Below, piece after piece: positions 20,215-33,035 of a stretch of 64,000 nt of DNA. Positions within the stretch are counted from its first letter, which is position 1. Every line of letters begins with the position of its first letter. Source of the DNA: Apricaphanius iberus (taxonomy: Eukaryota; Chordata; Actinopteri; Cyprinodontiformes; Aphaniidae); contig JAPXFQ010001693.1 of assembly GCA_028564705.1 (NCBI GenBank), forward strand, positions 434,001 to 498,000. The letters run 5' to 3'. A program made the position numbers and the translations under genes. Below the pieces are notes generated by a model. The model made no database searches, had not been told where the DNA came from, and worked only from the letters and a program-made list of their open reading frames with translations.

Positions 20215-21083
20215 TAGGGCTGCACAATTAATCGGATTTTGATCGTGATCACGATTTTGGTTGCCGCAATTAAATGAACCTGATCGTGGACGATATTTAC
20301 ATTCAAAATGCGAGCTTCACTGCGTGCCTCTTCATCATACACTGCCTTAACCAATAGTCTGCCAACCACCAGGGGGCAAACGCATGGCTAAAGCTTCCTT
20401 AAGCTGACCAAATAAAAACCGCTCACACGCCACTCAGCACTCATAATGGCTGCACTACGCTTGCTACGTAGCAGGTGAAAAGGAGTATTTGAGCAATGTA
20501 GTAGATCCAAATCTCCATTATCGATCTGACTAGTAAGCTGAAAGTTCCCGAAAGTGTACTACCGCCACAGTAAGCAGCCGGTGGATGCTACGCTATCCCA
20601 TAATGCAGCGGACGCCCCGAAATCATAGAAGAAGAAGGACCTAGCTAAAAATGGCTACAGACGAACTGTCAACCATTGACTCCGCCGCAGTTTCGGCAGA
20701 TAAATGTACATGTAGCGATGTTACTGATTACTTTAATTGTTTTTTGACTGATTAAACATTTAAGTTGTTAAGTCATACCAGACAAAATAAGGGCTAGAGG
20801 ATGGCGGGACCACAGGCGAACGTAACATAAACATCTGGGTCAACAGAACTCATATGGGTCAAAAGACATGCAAATGATATGTCTGATTTCATGCCTATTA
20901 CGCGATCGTTTCCTATGCAGTATTACATTAACAGGTGAGTAATATTTGCTACGTAGCATATAGTAAATACAAAGGATTTGGATGCAGGGAATGTCAAAGG
21001 CCTTTTCTGTATAAGCTGTAATTGTTTCCCATAAATTGCACTTTGAGATTGCACTCTGCAATAACATATTTAGATTGTACTTT

Positions 21084-21125
<42 letters not shown>

Positions 21126-21343
21126 AGTTTGTTTTTGTTATTTTTTTTTTGCATTATTAATCATCTATTCTAATCTAAAGTTTTGTTTTTCACAGTTTTA
21201 TTTTTATTTTTAAAAGTTTATAATTGGTGCAATAAAAATATATATTTCACAGGACTGGATGAATGATCGTAATTAATAATCGTGATTACAATATAGATCA
21301 AAATAATCGTGATTATTTTTTTGGACACAATCATGCACCCCTA
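20215..21343. mobile_element. hAT-type non-autonomous element
   Basis: The left end is TAGGGCTGCACAATTAATCG. The right end in reverse complement is TAGGGGTGCATGATTGTG. The flanks CTCTGAAT (20207-20214) and CTGTGAAT (21344-21351) agree at 7 of 8 positions, consistent with an aged hAT duplication. It contains an (AT)n tract at about 21089-21123 and no transposase. Confidence 0.85.
21089..21123. repeat. (AT)n microsatellite
   Basis: Pure AT dinucleotide run inside the hAT element. Confidence 0.9.
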
Positions 21344-21599
21344 CTGTGAATCAGCTAACATTCACTAATCTGAAATGAGATATTTTATCGAAGACACCAT
21401 TCATAAACTTTATCTCTCTTTGATCCCTTTCCTCCTAAAAAATGTGTATGGTGCTTCTGCATGCTTAGAGTAAGACAAGGACAAATGGACAAAAAAACAG
21501 TGGGGGAGTTAGAAGAAAGCATTTACATTGCAGTATAATGTCCTGAGAACCATCTCAAGTAAAATGGAAATAAATCATTCTAATTGATTAATTTCTTTA

Positions 21600-22120
21600 A
21601 GGAGTTGTAGATCTATATAGCTGTGGGCTATAGAACTGTGGAAGGATTTCCTGTAGCGGTCTGTGTTTTTGTTAGATAGTATCGTAATGCTTCATTGATT
21701 TTATGAAAAATCCTTTTTGCATTGTTGTCTCCAGTGGTTCCACAGTAGTACCAAGAACAGAACCACACTTCTACATCAGGTTGTTAAGCCTAAATTTCTG
21801 TCGGCTACTCCAAAAGATGATGGCTTAGGAGATTTCAGTCTCAACTTTAGACTTGTTGAAGATTTGCAGGATATTGCTGTCTCCAGTGATTCCCCAGTAC
21901 TACCAAGAACAGAACCACCCTTCTTCATCAGGTTCTTGAACCTTTTTAAGTTCCTGTTTGCTACCCCAAAAGCTGATAGCTGAGGATATTCCACTCTCCA
22001 CTACAGACTTGTAGAAGATGTGCACCATCTTGCTGTAAACCTTGGAGGACCAAAGCTTCTTCAAGAAGAACAGTCTGCTGTGTCCCTTTTGTAAGACTGC
22101 CTCACTGTTCAGTTGTCCCT
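21600..22120 (-). mobile_element. Rex1-like LINE remnant with internal tandem duplication
   Basis: The minus strand encodes LNSEAVLQKGHSRLFFLKKL and then MVHIFYKSVVESGISSAISF, the Rex1 RT C-terminal region. The segment from about 21729 is repeated about 152 bp later (from about 21881): both contain TCCAGTG-TTCC-CAGTA-TACCAAGAACAGAACCAC and the same downstream order. Confidence 0.75.
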
Positions 22121-22289
22121 GTGAACAACAGAGTATTAATCCACCTCCATTTTGTCTCCCATGATGTAAAGAGTTTTTGAACTGTTTCTTTTGAAATCTA
22201 CAACAATCTAATTTGTTTGCTTTACATTCAAGGTAATACAATTGTTACCAAATCATGAAAAAAGTGGTGCACCAGCTCTCTTTATTCAG

Positions 22290-23110
22290 CTTTGGATAAG
22301 AAGTCATTGACCTTTGAAAAATTACTTCTATTATAGATTGAACAAAGTAATTCCAGTATTTTGATACATTAAGGTGGGTTAAAACACGGCTAATAAGATT
22401 AGTTTTCTGTTCTTAATCTACTGTGAACCGATCTCTATTGGAACACCATTAATAGCATTTATTCATGAAATGAAGGTTTAAACCAAACATGTCTGCTTAT
22501 TTTAGCATATAGCTTCTGGGTAACCCACATCGTGTGGTTTGGAGCCACTAATACATTTATTGAACATAAAAAATAAAGGGAACTCCGGTCGGATTGAGTA
22601 ACTGAAATTGCAGGATTTAAATGGACTCTCGGTCGGTAAAATCTTTAAAAACACTGGTTAAAACTTCAGGCTGACTGCCTGTCTGTACCCAAACAAACAG
22701 CTGATAAAATATTACACACAGTAACAAATCAAAGTGAAAATACAACCCTGTTTCGAACAGGGCGTTAGCCAGCAGGCTAACAAAGGATTGCTAAGCTAGC
22801 TAGCGGGCTAGTAGTACCCGAGGCTTCTGACTTCGGATGTCGGCTCCCTCTGGCTCACTACGTAGCGATTGGCTCCATCACTCACTGAGACAGTACCTTT
22901 CTGGAGCTCTCCAGCTATGGCATCCACCTTATTGGCTCTGTGGTGGCAAATGAATGCAGCTTCTGGCTGGTTCAGGTCACACTGCACTTGACTCACGGAA
23001 GGTTTCGGTGGGCTTTGAGGATAAAACAATGGCTTTGTTTCACCAATGTTTGAGATTCACCTGATTGGCTATCTTTGAGTCCCTCAAAGTGAGTTTCTCC
23101 CAAGAAGATG
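22290..23110 (-). repeat. Repeat family X, minus-strand copy
   Basis: This non-coding segment matches 30025-31115 in inverted orientation. Shared blocks include GAGCTCTCCAGC / CTGGAGAGCTCCAGAAAGG, the GGGAGCCGACAT / GGGAGCCGACGT block, TTAGCCTGCTGGCTAA and AAAGGTCAATGACTTCTT. No protein is encoded. Class unknown. Confidence 0.7.
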
Positions 23111-24040
23111 GCTGGTGCTCGTCTTCTCGTAAGCGATCTGGCCGACCAGCATTGAAGAAGGCCGTTCTTGCGGTCGAGGTGTTATTATATAAACTCTGAG
23201 GCAATGGCTGGATCTGCCCTGCCGGGTTAGGGCAAACCTTATACACTAGCATGCTCTCGCACACACAGAGGTGTTTTGCCTCAGGTGTTTACAGATGCAC
23301 TCTTGGGCTAATGTTGCCCATAATACATCTTGTAATACCATGTACCATGTGATTTTCAGTTACACTATTCTATTTAAATTAGTGCTGTCAAAGTTACCTT
23401 ATTAGTTTAGTCGATTAATTCCTAGAATTAACTCGACTTTTTTAAATTAACACAAATGAACAGAATGCTGTCCTGTTTATCTTATAATTCAGCCTGCACT
23501 ACATCAGTTCTCCTTCCTAACGAGCAACACTGTTGTGCAGCAACGTGTGTGCGTAAATGACGAGTATATTTATATTGACGTATTGGCTTTAAATTGATGT
23601 AATTCATAAGTTCATATGTTTTCAGTGGAAATATTCTTTAATCAGCTCGGTCTTGCTATGAGCTACTTAGCTGTATTTATGTTGATTTATGCCTATTGGC
23701 TCGCTGTATGGCTTCAGTACATTTCATAGCGATGTTACCGCTGCAATAAAATGTGCATTATTCAGTTAAAATTATGTTTTCGGACGTTAAACAAAGTTTG
23801 CTCTTTCTGTCGTACTGCAGGTGTAGACGCAGATGTCTAGGGTGTTTTCTTGCATAGTCTTTATTCACCTCACTGTCATCTATCTTCAATTTCCTCTTTC
23901 ACTATGAAGTTTTTTTTTCCAGCTTTTGTCATTTTTCCCCCTTTGTTTTCCAATCCAACATTCATAGTATTTGAAATTAATCCACAGCAATTTCTGATAA
24001 AGATTTCATAAATTTTATCAGAATGGTGAATGGTGCAAAA
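23111..24040. other. Mostly unassigned; hAT-like end at 23380
   Basis: TAGTGCTGTCAAAGTTACC at 23380, followed by AGTCGATTAATTC, resembles the left end of a common fish hAT family. No right end or TSD was identified. Confidence 0.35.
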
Positions 24041-25420
24041 AAAAAGTATTTGGTCTACTACAGTCTACACACAGCCTAAAACAAAGTTTCCCTAAACACT
24101 TTATAATGTGACGCTAGTTGGCAATGATAGAGGTCAAATGTTTTGTGTGGGTCTTTACCAGTTTTGTACATACTAGCTGGTATTTTTAGCCCATTCTTCA
24201 ATGCAGATCTTCTCTCGATTTTTTATTTTTATTTTTTCCTTTTACTCCCTTCATAAATTCTCTATTGGATTGAGATCTGGAGCCTGACAATGCCACTACA
24301 GAACTTTGAAATGCTTTTTTATGTAGCCAGCCTTCATTGCACAAGCAGTGTGTTTGGGATTGTTGTCATTCTGGAAGATCCAGCCATATTTAATCGTCAA
24401 TGCCCTCACTGATGAAAGGAGTTTTTGCCCAAAATCCCACAATACATGGTCCCAATCGTCCTTTTCTTAATACAAATCATTCCTTTCCCTTTTGCAAAAA
24501 AAAAAAAAAGCCCCAAAGCATAATGTTTTTACCCCCATGCTTCACAATGGGTTTGGTGTTCTTGGGATGCAATTCACCCTTATTCCCCCTCTAAACATGG
24601 CAAGTGGTGTTTTAATCAAAGACTTCTATGGCCTCATCTGACCACATGCCATTCTCCGAATCTTCCTCTGGATTTTCTGAATAGTTTCTGACAAACTTTA
24701 GACAGGGTGGACATGTGCTGGTTTAAGCAGGGGGACATTTCAAACACTGCAGGATTTTAATCCATGTTTTTAATCCATGACGATGTAGTCTTGTTACTAA
24801 TAGTAGACTTTTTTACTGTGGTCCCAAACGTTTTCAGGTCATTGACTAGTTCCCTCCATGCAGTTCTGGGCTGTTTTCCTCACCGTTGTCATGATCATGA
24901 GGTGAGATCTTGCATGGAGCCCCAGGTTCGAAGGAGATTGTCAGTGATCCTGTATTTCATTTTCAAATAATTGTGTTCCAACAGTTAATTTCTTCTCACC
25001 AGGCTGCTGTCCTATTGTAGATTGGCTAATTCCAGGCTTCTGCATGTGTACATTCTTGTCCCTTGTGTCTTTGGAGAGCTCTCTTGACATGGTGGAGGTT
25101 GGAGCCTGACTGTTTGAAAGTGTAGACAGGTGTCTAAGGGTTCAAACAGTTGCCACTATTACAGTTAACGAAAGGAGGATAGAAGAGCTTTTTAGAGAAG
25201 AAGTAACAGGTCTCTGAGGGCATGATTTCTGGCTTGTTTGTAGGTGCTAAATACTTTCTAATATTTTCTTCACTGTTGTACAAATTATATTTTAAAGATC
25301 ATAAAATGTGATTTCCAGTATTTTCTTTTTACATTGTGTCTCTCACAGTTGAAGTGTAATCTCTAAATAAAGAATAAATGGATTGTTTGTTTTAACTCCT
25401 GGGTAAGATACTTTTTTTGC
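24041..25420 (-). mobile_element. Tc1/mariner element, decayed
   Basis: Read on the + strand, the familiar reverse complement of a fish Tc1 transposase gene appears in order: GGCCTCATCTGACCACATG near 24630, GACAGGGTGGACATGTGCTGG near 24700, GCAGGATTTTAATCCATG near 24750, GGTCATTGACTAGTTCCC near 24837 and GAGGTGAGATCTTGCATGGA near 24899. A terminal TCTCTCACAGTTGAAGTGTA lies near 25340. Numerous indels leave no usable frame. Confidence 0.85.
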
Positions 25421-26635
25421 AGCCAGAGTAGTAAGAGGTTGCATCCACATTGCTTAAAGCATTACAATACATTACTTGGTGGTGTGTCTCCTCATTGTCT
25501 GATGAACACACAAAGCAGACATGCATGGCTTTTCACACCAGACGACTGAGGTCAGATGCTGTGAAAAAAAAAAGAAAAATGCTCACAGTGGTTGTGGCAG
25601 CTGACAGATAAAAAAAACAGTCTAAGGAGACTTTCACATCAAAAGAGATATACACACAAAACTGGCACTGTTTCTACAATTACCCGTTACAGACAGTCCT
25701 CAACGCACAGCCAATTTTTATCTGGGGAGATATTTTTTCTAGGCATGGTGAAAAATGAGAAAAAGGTGTGTGACTGTCATCAGATGTCTAAGAGTTAGCC
25801 ACCCAACTACTTCCTAAGTTCCTAATACAAAGTAAATTGTAAACAAAAATGCATCCTCATAGCCATCATTTTAGCATGAGGATATGTCCCCAGCAATATT
25901 TATGATTGATGGTTTTGTCCCCATCACTTTTAAAAACCCGATGCGGAAATTCTTTACCAGCACTGATCTAATATCCACTTGTGCTACCAACTCAAATTAA
26001 ACTTAGCCTAAAAAGTGTTTTATTTCAATCACTCCTTCACTCCACTCATTCTACTTTCTTATGCAGTTATGTTTTCTCTCTGCACAGATGTTGCAGCATT
26101 CTTTGCAGTGGATATGTCAAGGTTTTAAAAGACTGGTAGACAACTTCAAGCAGGTTCAGGGCAGAGTCCTGCAATGTTGCACGTGCCCATGTCACTTTGG
26201 AAAAATACAAATTTAATTGCATGGGTCTTGCAGAAATTTCTTTACTGCAGCTGGCTTGCTAGTGAATTTTTTTTATATATACTTTGGATTGTTTAAGACT
26301 CCCAAATAGAATCTGTGTGTTGTATTTGTGGAGAGAGCATACAAGAATATTCTCCCGATTTTGCATGGGATATTCTAGCTATCCATCCATTGCTGCCAGA
26401 GATGTATTTTTCTGTGGCAGAATTAGCAATTTAGGAATGCAGAACACAGGAAAAGCCAGGGACTCTGGACAATAATTTGTTTCTACATAGTAATCAGCTG
26501 CATCAAACAACTTTCAAATGTAGAGTATACAACATAAATGAAAGGGACATAATTCATTATAATATACTTTACAATCAAGCAGAGCTTGTGTTGTTTTCTT
26601 TCTTTGATCGGTTCTTTAAACTATAATGGAAAGTT
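25421..26635. other. Unassigned stretch
   Basis: No gene or familiar repeat recognised. Confidence 0.3.
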
Positions 26636-26639
26636 TATG

Positions 26640-27010
26640 TTTTGAAAGTTTACAATTGACCACTTTCCACAACATACAGTCATTTTCAATTTTACACACA
26701 GAGTTAAGGAAACTGAATCAATAAAAAAAATTCAAATGAGAGCATCTCAGCCTCATCTCAGAACTGGACACTGTAGCCTACGCAGTGCAACACTATCTGG
26801 CAGCTGACAGCACCATAGAGAGTCATGGAGGCTTCGAGCAATTAGCTGCAGTGGTCAAAGACCGGTGCATCTTATCCACTGATCCAGAAGGAGCACATGC
26901 TGATGTGGCATTTGTTATTTTCAGTCTGCATTGTGTGACTAGAGCGGATTTAGCCTCCCTTATGTACAAAGTGCGCAGTTCATGTCCAAGGACCAGAAAG
27001 TTGTGAGACT
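26640..27010. repeat. Dispersed repeat Z, copy 1
   Basis: Similar in order and sequence to 39455-39660. Both contain a TTTACACA--GAGT block, GGACACTGTA, an AGCTGRCA-CA block, then GAGGCTT-G-GCA. The identity of the element is not known. Confidence 0.45.
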
Positions 27011-28644
27011 GTGTGTTAAACCCGCAGTAGGTGAAATGTTCATATTGAGTTGGCTACATGTTTTGAACTGCTCCATGTGTGATACCACGATCGAGATCCT
27101 TTGTTCAGCTTGTTTGGACTGAATGTTAACAATAATCGATGAAAAATGTAATTATAACGAAGGTGTTTTTGGTTACAAAAGACATTTTCATCAAAGTAAA
27201 AAAAAAAATAGGAAAACAATCTGACTCATTCTTTAATGCAAGTTATAGTACAATTATTTATTCATCACATTTCTCTGGAATCTTTCACAGCTGTGATGTA
27301 TTTGATACAGATCACTGTGCAGAAACAATACTGACCACAGTCCCTAACTTTAACTTAGTTCCATGTTTATGGTTATCAAATCCACCCTGGAAGGACTTGA
27401 TGCCTAGATTGCGAAAATATTCGTCTGTCAGCATGATGTTACTTTAGGCTTAGTTTATTCATTTTGAACATTCTCTTGTGCAAAAAATGGCAAACAATTT
27501 CAAAGAAATTACAATGCTCATTTTGCTTAACTGTAGAAATTCAGAACAAACAGTAGATACACTAGATATATTGTTATATTTCTTTGGCTTGTAAGTTGTT
27601 TTGCAGATGTACAATATGCAAGTATGTAGAAATCAAATTTCCATGTTTGAAGATTAACTGATTATAGAGTTTTAGAACCCCATTAAAGACATTTATAATT
27701 GTTTGAGTTTCTTGAATCTTTCAAAAAAAACATAATCCAACAGGTTTAGATGAAGCTGGTTTGTTCCTCCTCTGTGACATTCGATTTTTCTTGATAAAAA
27801 TCCAAAAAGTTGTAAGACCAGTTTTTGTCTGTTTTACTTTAACACGTTTTCCTTATCTGCAATAAGTCTCTGTTTTATAAAGAAAAATTCTTATTTTCAT
27901 ATTTTTTTAACATTTGGCTAAATTGTGTACGTTTTTTGCTTCTTGTTTCTTGGGAAAGAGTACATTAATTTTTTGTGCTGCTTAAACCAGCGCAAGTCTG
28001 GTTCTGCCATGAACAAATTGCAGAAGTAAATGATGTAAGAAAGCAGAAAACTAGTTGTGAGCACTGTGTTGGAAGAAAATAATAATGAGAAAGATAGGGA
28101 GATTATACACTCCACTAATTAGCCAGGGTCTTTACAAGTTCAAGGACAGTTTCAGTTTAGCTGATTAAAATGAGACGATGATGGGAGAGTGAAGGCATAA
28201 ATGGGCTCTGCACCTTTATTATCCCTATGGTCTTTGGCTTGTTGTGCCTGAGAGGTTGTGTGAGAGTCTCGGCCGAGCCTGGTGAGGGCCGGAGGTTTGG
28301 GGTTAGAGAGGGTGTAGAGTGTCTGTGGAGAATCCCAATCGTTTTAGCCAGAGTGAGTTCAGCAAGGATTATTCCACAGCTTCTAGGAGTATTGTCTTTT
28401 TTATTCGATAACTTTAACTTTCTTACAAGGCTGCAGAAACCTAAGAGAATCATTTGGAAAACTAGAGTTAATCAAGCATAGGTATCCTACATCATTTATG
28501 GAGTTGAGTAAACCCCATTGGATAGGGCAGAGAAAAATAATAGCACTACATATAGAGCAAGAATAAAAGGTCTTTTCTGTAACCAAGGGTACAGTCCCCA
28601 AAAATGTAATGTATACTGTAAAGTATAGTGGTCAGTTTATCCCT
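27011..28644. other. Unassigned stretch
   Basis: AT-rich with no supported gene. A GC-richer segment (28225-28340) has an open frame but no motif or splice support. Confidence 0.3.
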
Positions 28645-29175
28645 AAATTTAATTAAGTTTATTTGTATAGCACCAATTCACAACACGTCAACTCAAGGTA
28701 CTTTACAAGATAAGTAATTTCAGTTCAATTGTACATGCATTCCAATTAATTCTTTAGTTCATTATTCTAAGTAGTTTAAAAGTTTCAATTTTAGGAAAAC
28801 AAGCAGATTGTATTGAGTCAGTGTGCAGCACACTGAACAAAAAGGTAGCAACAGTAGACAGTCCCAAACCATTTGTAGTTTTACTATTGGAGGAAAAACC
28901 CTCCAATCTCAGAACAGATTTAAACTATTGGTACAATACCATACCATATCTAATTTATATCCATAGCACATTTAAAACACACTATGAGAACTGAAAAAGC
29001 GCTATACAAGGTAAACTACCAAAAACTATTAATGTTGGATGCATGAAAGCTTTATGCGAGCTACCTGAATAGAATGGCCCTTCTGCTATGTAAGGGAAAG
29101 CAAGGCAATTTGATTTGTATAGCACAGTTTCAACAACAAGGTAATTCACTGTACTTTACATGATTCGGTGGTAAA
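28645..29175. repeat. LINE/SINE 3'-tail-like repeats
   Basis: TTTATTTGTATAGCACCAA followed by TTCACAAC and CTCAAGGTACTTTACA at about 28657-28710 is the same tail as on the L2 copies. Related tail-like pieces occur near 28960-29010 (GCGCTATACAAGG) and 29110-29162 (TTTGTATAGCACAG). No coding part is attached. Confidence 0.6.
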
Positions 29176-29339
29176 GAAACCAAACATATCATAAAAGCAT
29201 GGGAAGTTAAAACAGCAATTAAAGGTCTAATTTACTGGTGTTTTATAAAAAAAATTCCATGTTATCTGGTATGAAAGAAGTTTGTTTGAAAAAAAGTTTT
29301 CTTCTCAGTATAGTTCAGCGCATCAATGGGTGGGAAGAA

Positions 29340-29607
29340 AAAGCATGATTTGGGGGCTCTACCCAGTTAAGTCTGCATTCCCAAACAAGAATGGACCAGG
29401 CTCACACTGAGCCTGTATCAGGATGATTCAGCCTTCACGGCTACGGTATTCTGTACGCCACATGTGTGCCAGTGGGACAGGGATTTGGCGCTGCGCTCTT
29501 CCCTCTTTGCTACTGAGATAACATTATTTCTTTCTTTTCTTCCAATTATTAATATTCTTAAATTCAGCGGGTAGTCCCATCTGATCTGTGGTCATTGTCA
29601 ATTTGGA
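29340..29607 (-). pseudogene. 28S rRNA-derived pseudogene (5' end of 28S)
   Basis: On the minus strand the sequence begins GACCACAGATCAGATGG and continues with CCCGCTGAATTTAAGAATATT. It later contains AAAGAGGGAAGAGCGCAGCG, CATGTGGCGTACAGAA and TTTGGGAATGCAGAC. These match, in order, the first few hundred bases of eukaryotic 28S rRNA with many substitutions and gaps. The match stops within a few bases of the mature 28S 5' end, and no ITS2 or 5.8S is seen beyond it. It is non-functional. A retroposed mature rRNA is more likely than an rDNA unit. Confidence 0.78.
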
Positions 29608-30020
29608 TCGAGCTCCCTACCTGCTGACGAGTGGCTAGGCTCATGGCGAGCTGTGTAGGCCAGGAGATTTAGTTACCGGGAGATTTAGCTGCTGATATTA
29701 CACTTCTTGGTTTGAAGCTTAGGTTAGGTTTGAGGGCAGTTAAACAAGCTACATCTCTGAGTTGTTGGGTCACACACAGCCATCGGGTGGTGCTAATCTG
29801 CACTCTAGCTCCACAGAAGAAGAAACCCCGCTCCCGCAGGAAGGGGGTGGGGCACAGTCTTTATAAGCAGCCCCTCGACCGGACGTTCAGCCTTCTAAGT
29901 GATTTATCCTGTGTTATAATTTTAATCATGTAAAGCACCTTGAATTGCCTTGTGTTGAAAATGTGATATACAAATAAAATTGCCTGCTCATCAACAATTT
30001 TCCTTTGCTGACGAAGGAAA
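29608..30020. repeat. Unassigned sequence ending in a SINE/LINE-like tail
   Basis: The segment ending near 29985 carries TAAAGCACCTTGAATTGCCT and GATATACAAATAAAATTGCC, a 3' tail widespread in fish retroposons. The part from 29608 to about 29880 is not recognised. Confidence 0.5.
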
Positions 30021-30024
30021 GCCT

Positions 30025-31115
30025 GAGGTTCTGGGAGAAACTCGCTCCGAGGAGCTCAAAGACTACCGATACCAAGTGAATTTTAAACATTGATAAACAA
30101 AGACATTGCTTTACCCTCAAAGCCTGACGAAACGTCCCTGAGTTTTAGAGTGCCGACCGCTGAGAGCTGAGCCGCATGCAGTGGGATCTGAACCAGCCAA
30201 AAGCCGCCAAAAGCCGCATTCATTTGTAGCCACCGACTTGATAGGAGGTGAATGCCCAAGCTGGAGAGCTCCAGAAAGGTACTGTCCAGTGAGTGCCGGA
30301 GCCGATCGCTATGTAGCCAGCCAGAGGGAGCCGACGTTTGAAGTCAGGATCTTCCAGCGCTACTAGCCCGCTAACTTAGGTTAGCAACCCCTTTGTTAGC
30401 CTGCTGGCTAATGCCCTTTGGAGACCCCCCTCATCTACATGCAGCAACTTGGAGAACTTTAATTGTTCACAAGTTCTGTTTGGGCAGAGGCAAATTAGTT
30501 TAGGATAACTAATTTTAAAGGTGTGTGTTTTACTGTTGTTAACTTGTATAAGTTTTCATCTGCTATCTGTTTGGGTAAACCAGGCCACTCCTCCTGAAGT
30601 TTAACCATTGTTTTAAAAGACTTTCCCGACAAAGAGTCATTTTAAATCCAGCAATTTGAGTTACTCAATCCAACAAGAGCTTCACTTTTCTCTGTTTATT
30701 TGTTTAATAAATGTATTTGAGCTGCTCTAACCGCCCCACGTGTGTTACAAGGAGCTATAGCTATGACAAGCCCCACGTGTTCAGCCCAGGCCTGCATTCT
30801 ATACATAAATAATCGAAGCTGTTCAAATACAGATCGGTTCAAAATAGATAAAGAACAGAAAATGATCTTATTAGCCATGTTTGAACCCTTTTATGCATCA
30901 CAATACTTGAATTAGATTGTTTACTGGCGTGATCAATCTAAAAAGAGGTAATTTTCCAAAGGTCAATGACTTCTTATACAGATACATTTTAAACAAATAT
31001 TTCTTGATCCTAAGAATGTTTTAATTTTCCTTATGTTGTTTTATTGGTTTACACATAAAGTAATGGTGCTAATTAGTTAAAACTAATTACAATTAGTAAA
31101 CTACCCATTCTGTGT
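30025..31115 (+). repeat. Repeat family X, plus-strand copy
   Basis: This is the inverted counterpart of 22290-23110. The part from about 30520 also matches 47500-47960. The shared end includes AACAGAAAATGATCTTATTA (AACAGAAACTAATCTCATTA in the third copy), then GCCATGTTTGAAC, AATTAGATTGTTT and GTGATCAATC. It finishes with AAACTAATTACAATTAGT. No open frame of note. It could be a long terminal repeat or a non-autonomous DNA element. Confidence 0.7.
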
Positions 31116-31348
31116 GGAGAAAGTTCAACTTTAATTTACTGTTCATTATCCTGCATTAGAGTACCTGCGGCTAATCCGCTGTTTCAGGTGGACAAATGCA
31201 TAAATTAATTTCTGTGGGTCCCAGAGAAAATTTTATTAATAAAGGATAGGACTAGGTAGTGAGAAAACATATGTATTTTTTAATGTTTTGTTTAAGACTC
31301 CCACAGAAGATCATGTTGATATAAATGATCATGCTGATATATTTTGGT

Positions 31349-31740
31349 TAGGGATGCAACAATACCACTTTTTTCAAAACCGATACCATACCGATACTTT
31401 TATTAGAGTACTTACCGATACTGAGTACCAATCCCGATACGGAGCCCTGGATTATACTGACTCTCCTAAGATTAGGACCTTTCCTATCTGACCAAGCACA
31501 AGTGGCCAGATCAGTTCTGGTAAAGAATGTCCGCATCAGGTTTGGTGGGGACAAACCTGTCAATCATAAATAGTGCTGGGGACATATCCCGGCGTCCTCG
31601 GTTAAAATGGCGCCTATGTGTTGTGTGCAATGTGTAAAGTAAAATAAAAATACTTTTATCCCTTCAATCTTCGGTCGTGTATAGAAAGATTCTACAATCC
31701 TGATTCAAATGTGTAAATCCTTAGTTGGGGGACACCCCTA
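31349..31740. mobile_element. hAT-like short element, no clear TSD
   Basis: The left end TAGGGATGCAACAATACC and the following ACCGATACCATACCGATAC match a common fish hAT family. The right end closes with GGGGGACACCCCTA. The flanks ATTTTGGT and TTAGAAGT do not form a TSD, so the boundaries may not be a single event. Confidence 0.5.
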
Positions 31741-33030
31741 TTAGAAGTATAAGGTGACATAAGTATTTGTTAAATTTAATATTGCCATGATCGGGTTTGC
31801 TCTCTTGACCTACATGCAGAACACGCGTGGAGACCAGTTGACAGTTTTTGAGATTTTATTGACAATAATAAATTAAGTGAAATAAGGTAACATAGGATCT
31901 GGGAACTTGGCACAGGAGACGGGAGCCACTGCAGAGAAGAGGGGGAGATGGCGAGTGGAAGATACTGACAGAAGAATTATAGTTTAAACTGACTCAGGTG
32001 AGGCTTACTGGATATTGTTGGTGGAGTGTCTAGGGAAGGAACGCGGGGAGCTTGTAATGTCTGCGAATATTTCTGTAGGGAACCAAGGCTGATGGAATCT
32101 AGGGCTTAACTGTGAACATGGAGGACGGGCAGGCAGAAAACTTGGTAGGAGCCCTGAGAAAATTGGAGCTTGAACGACCAGACCTGGGAAATAACTAGGG
32201 TTTCTGATGAGCAGATGAACGGATCACAAGGAGATACGTTGGAGTGGAACCCTGAAAGGGACACAGAGAATTAAGTAGCAGAAAATCACGAGGAGAGTCT
32301 TAACTCTGGAGACAACAATGGCTTGATGTTTGACCCAGCATGGTATTACATTCAGGCACTGAATAGCTGGCTGACATTTCCTTAAGAATACCTCAGTGAT
32401 GAGGTAACAGACAACATTTGACCACATTTAAAAGAGCTGACCTTCTGTTTTGTTATTTGTCACTCTGCATTAAGTAGATTGAGAATAACTGCAACCTGAG
32501 CAAAGAAGAGCACATTTGCAGCATATCAATTTTGGATGTGGGCGTTGGTGTTTTTCCACTAAGTCTTTCTTTTCTAAAGAATTCATACTTACACTTTAAG
32601 TGAAAAAGAGACAAAGTTTTAAAATGTTGATATCAAATTCTTTCCTAGTAAATGTAAACAGCTTTTTACCTCTGATCTGTCAGCACAAATTGAACTACAT
32701 TACAGAAAGGGATGGAAAACACCTTTGGAATAAATACTATGTTTCATAAAATTCAACAGTATGTCTGAATCTGCGACCACAAAGTCAATGTGAGTTTTGG
32801 ACCTTATGTTATGGTTTTATGCAAAAAAATATAAATAAATCTCGTAACCTGACAAAAAGGAGGCCCATAAATATATTATCTTGTAGTTTTATGTTCTATA
32901 CCGTTTCCAGTGTCGCATCAAATATATTACCACAGTTAAATCACTTAATCAGCTCTGTCTCTTGAGGCATTCAGTAAACTCTATAAACGGCATTGTGTAC
33001 ATGAGAGGCATCTAATTAAAGGGAAATACA
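31741..33030. other. Unassigned stretch
   Basis: Low-complexity and AT-rich portions, with a 31790-32420 block that may be a decayed retroelement 3' region. No gene supported. Confidence 0.3.
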
Positions 33031-33035
33031 CTGAA

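Noticed and set aside
28227..28481. GC-richer 84-codon frame
   Set aside because: No domain, and overlapping frames on the other strand are equally open. No splice signals tie it to a gene.
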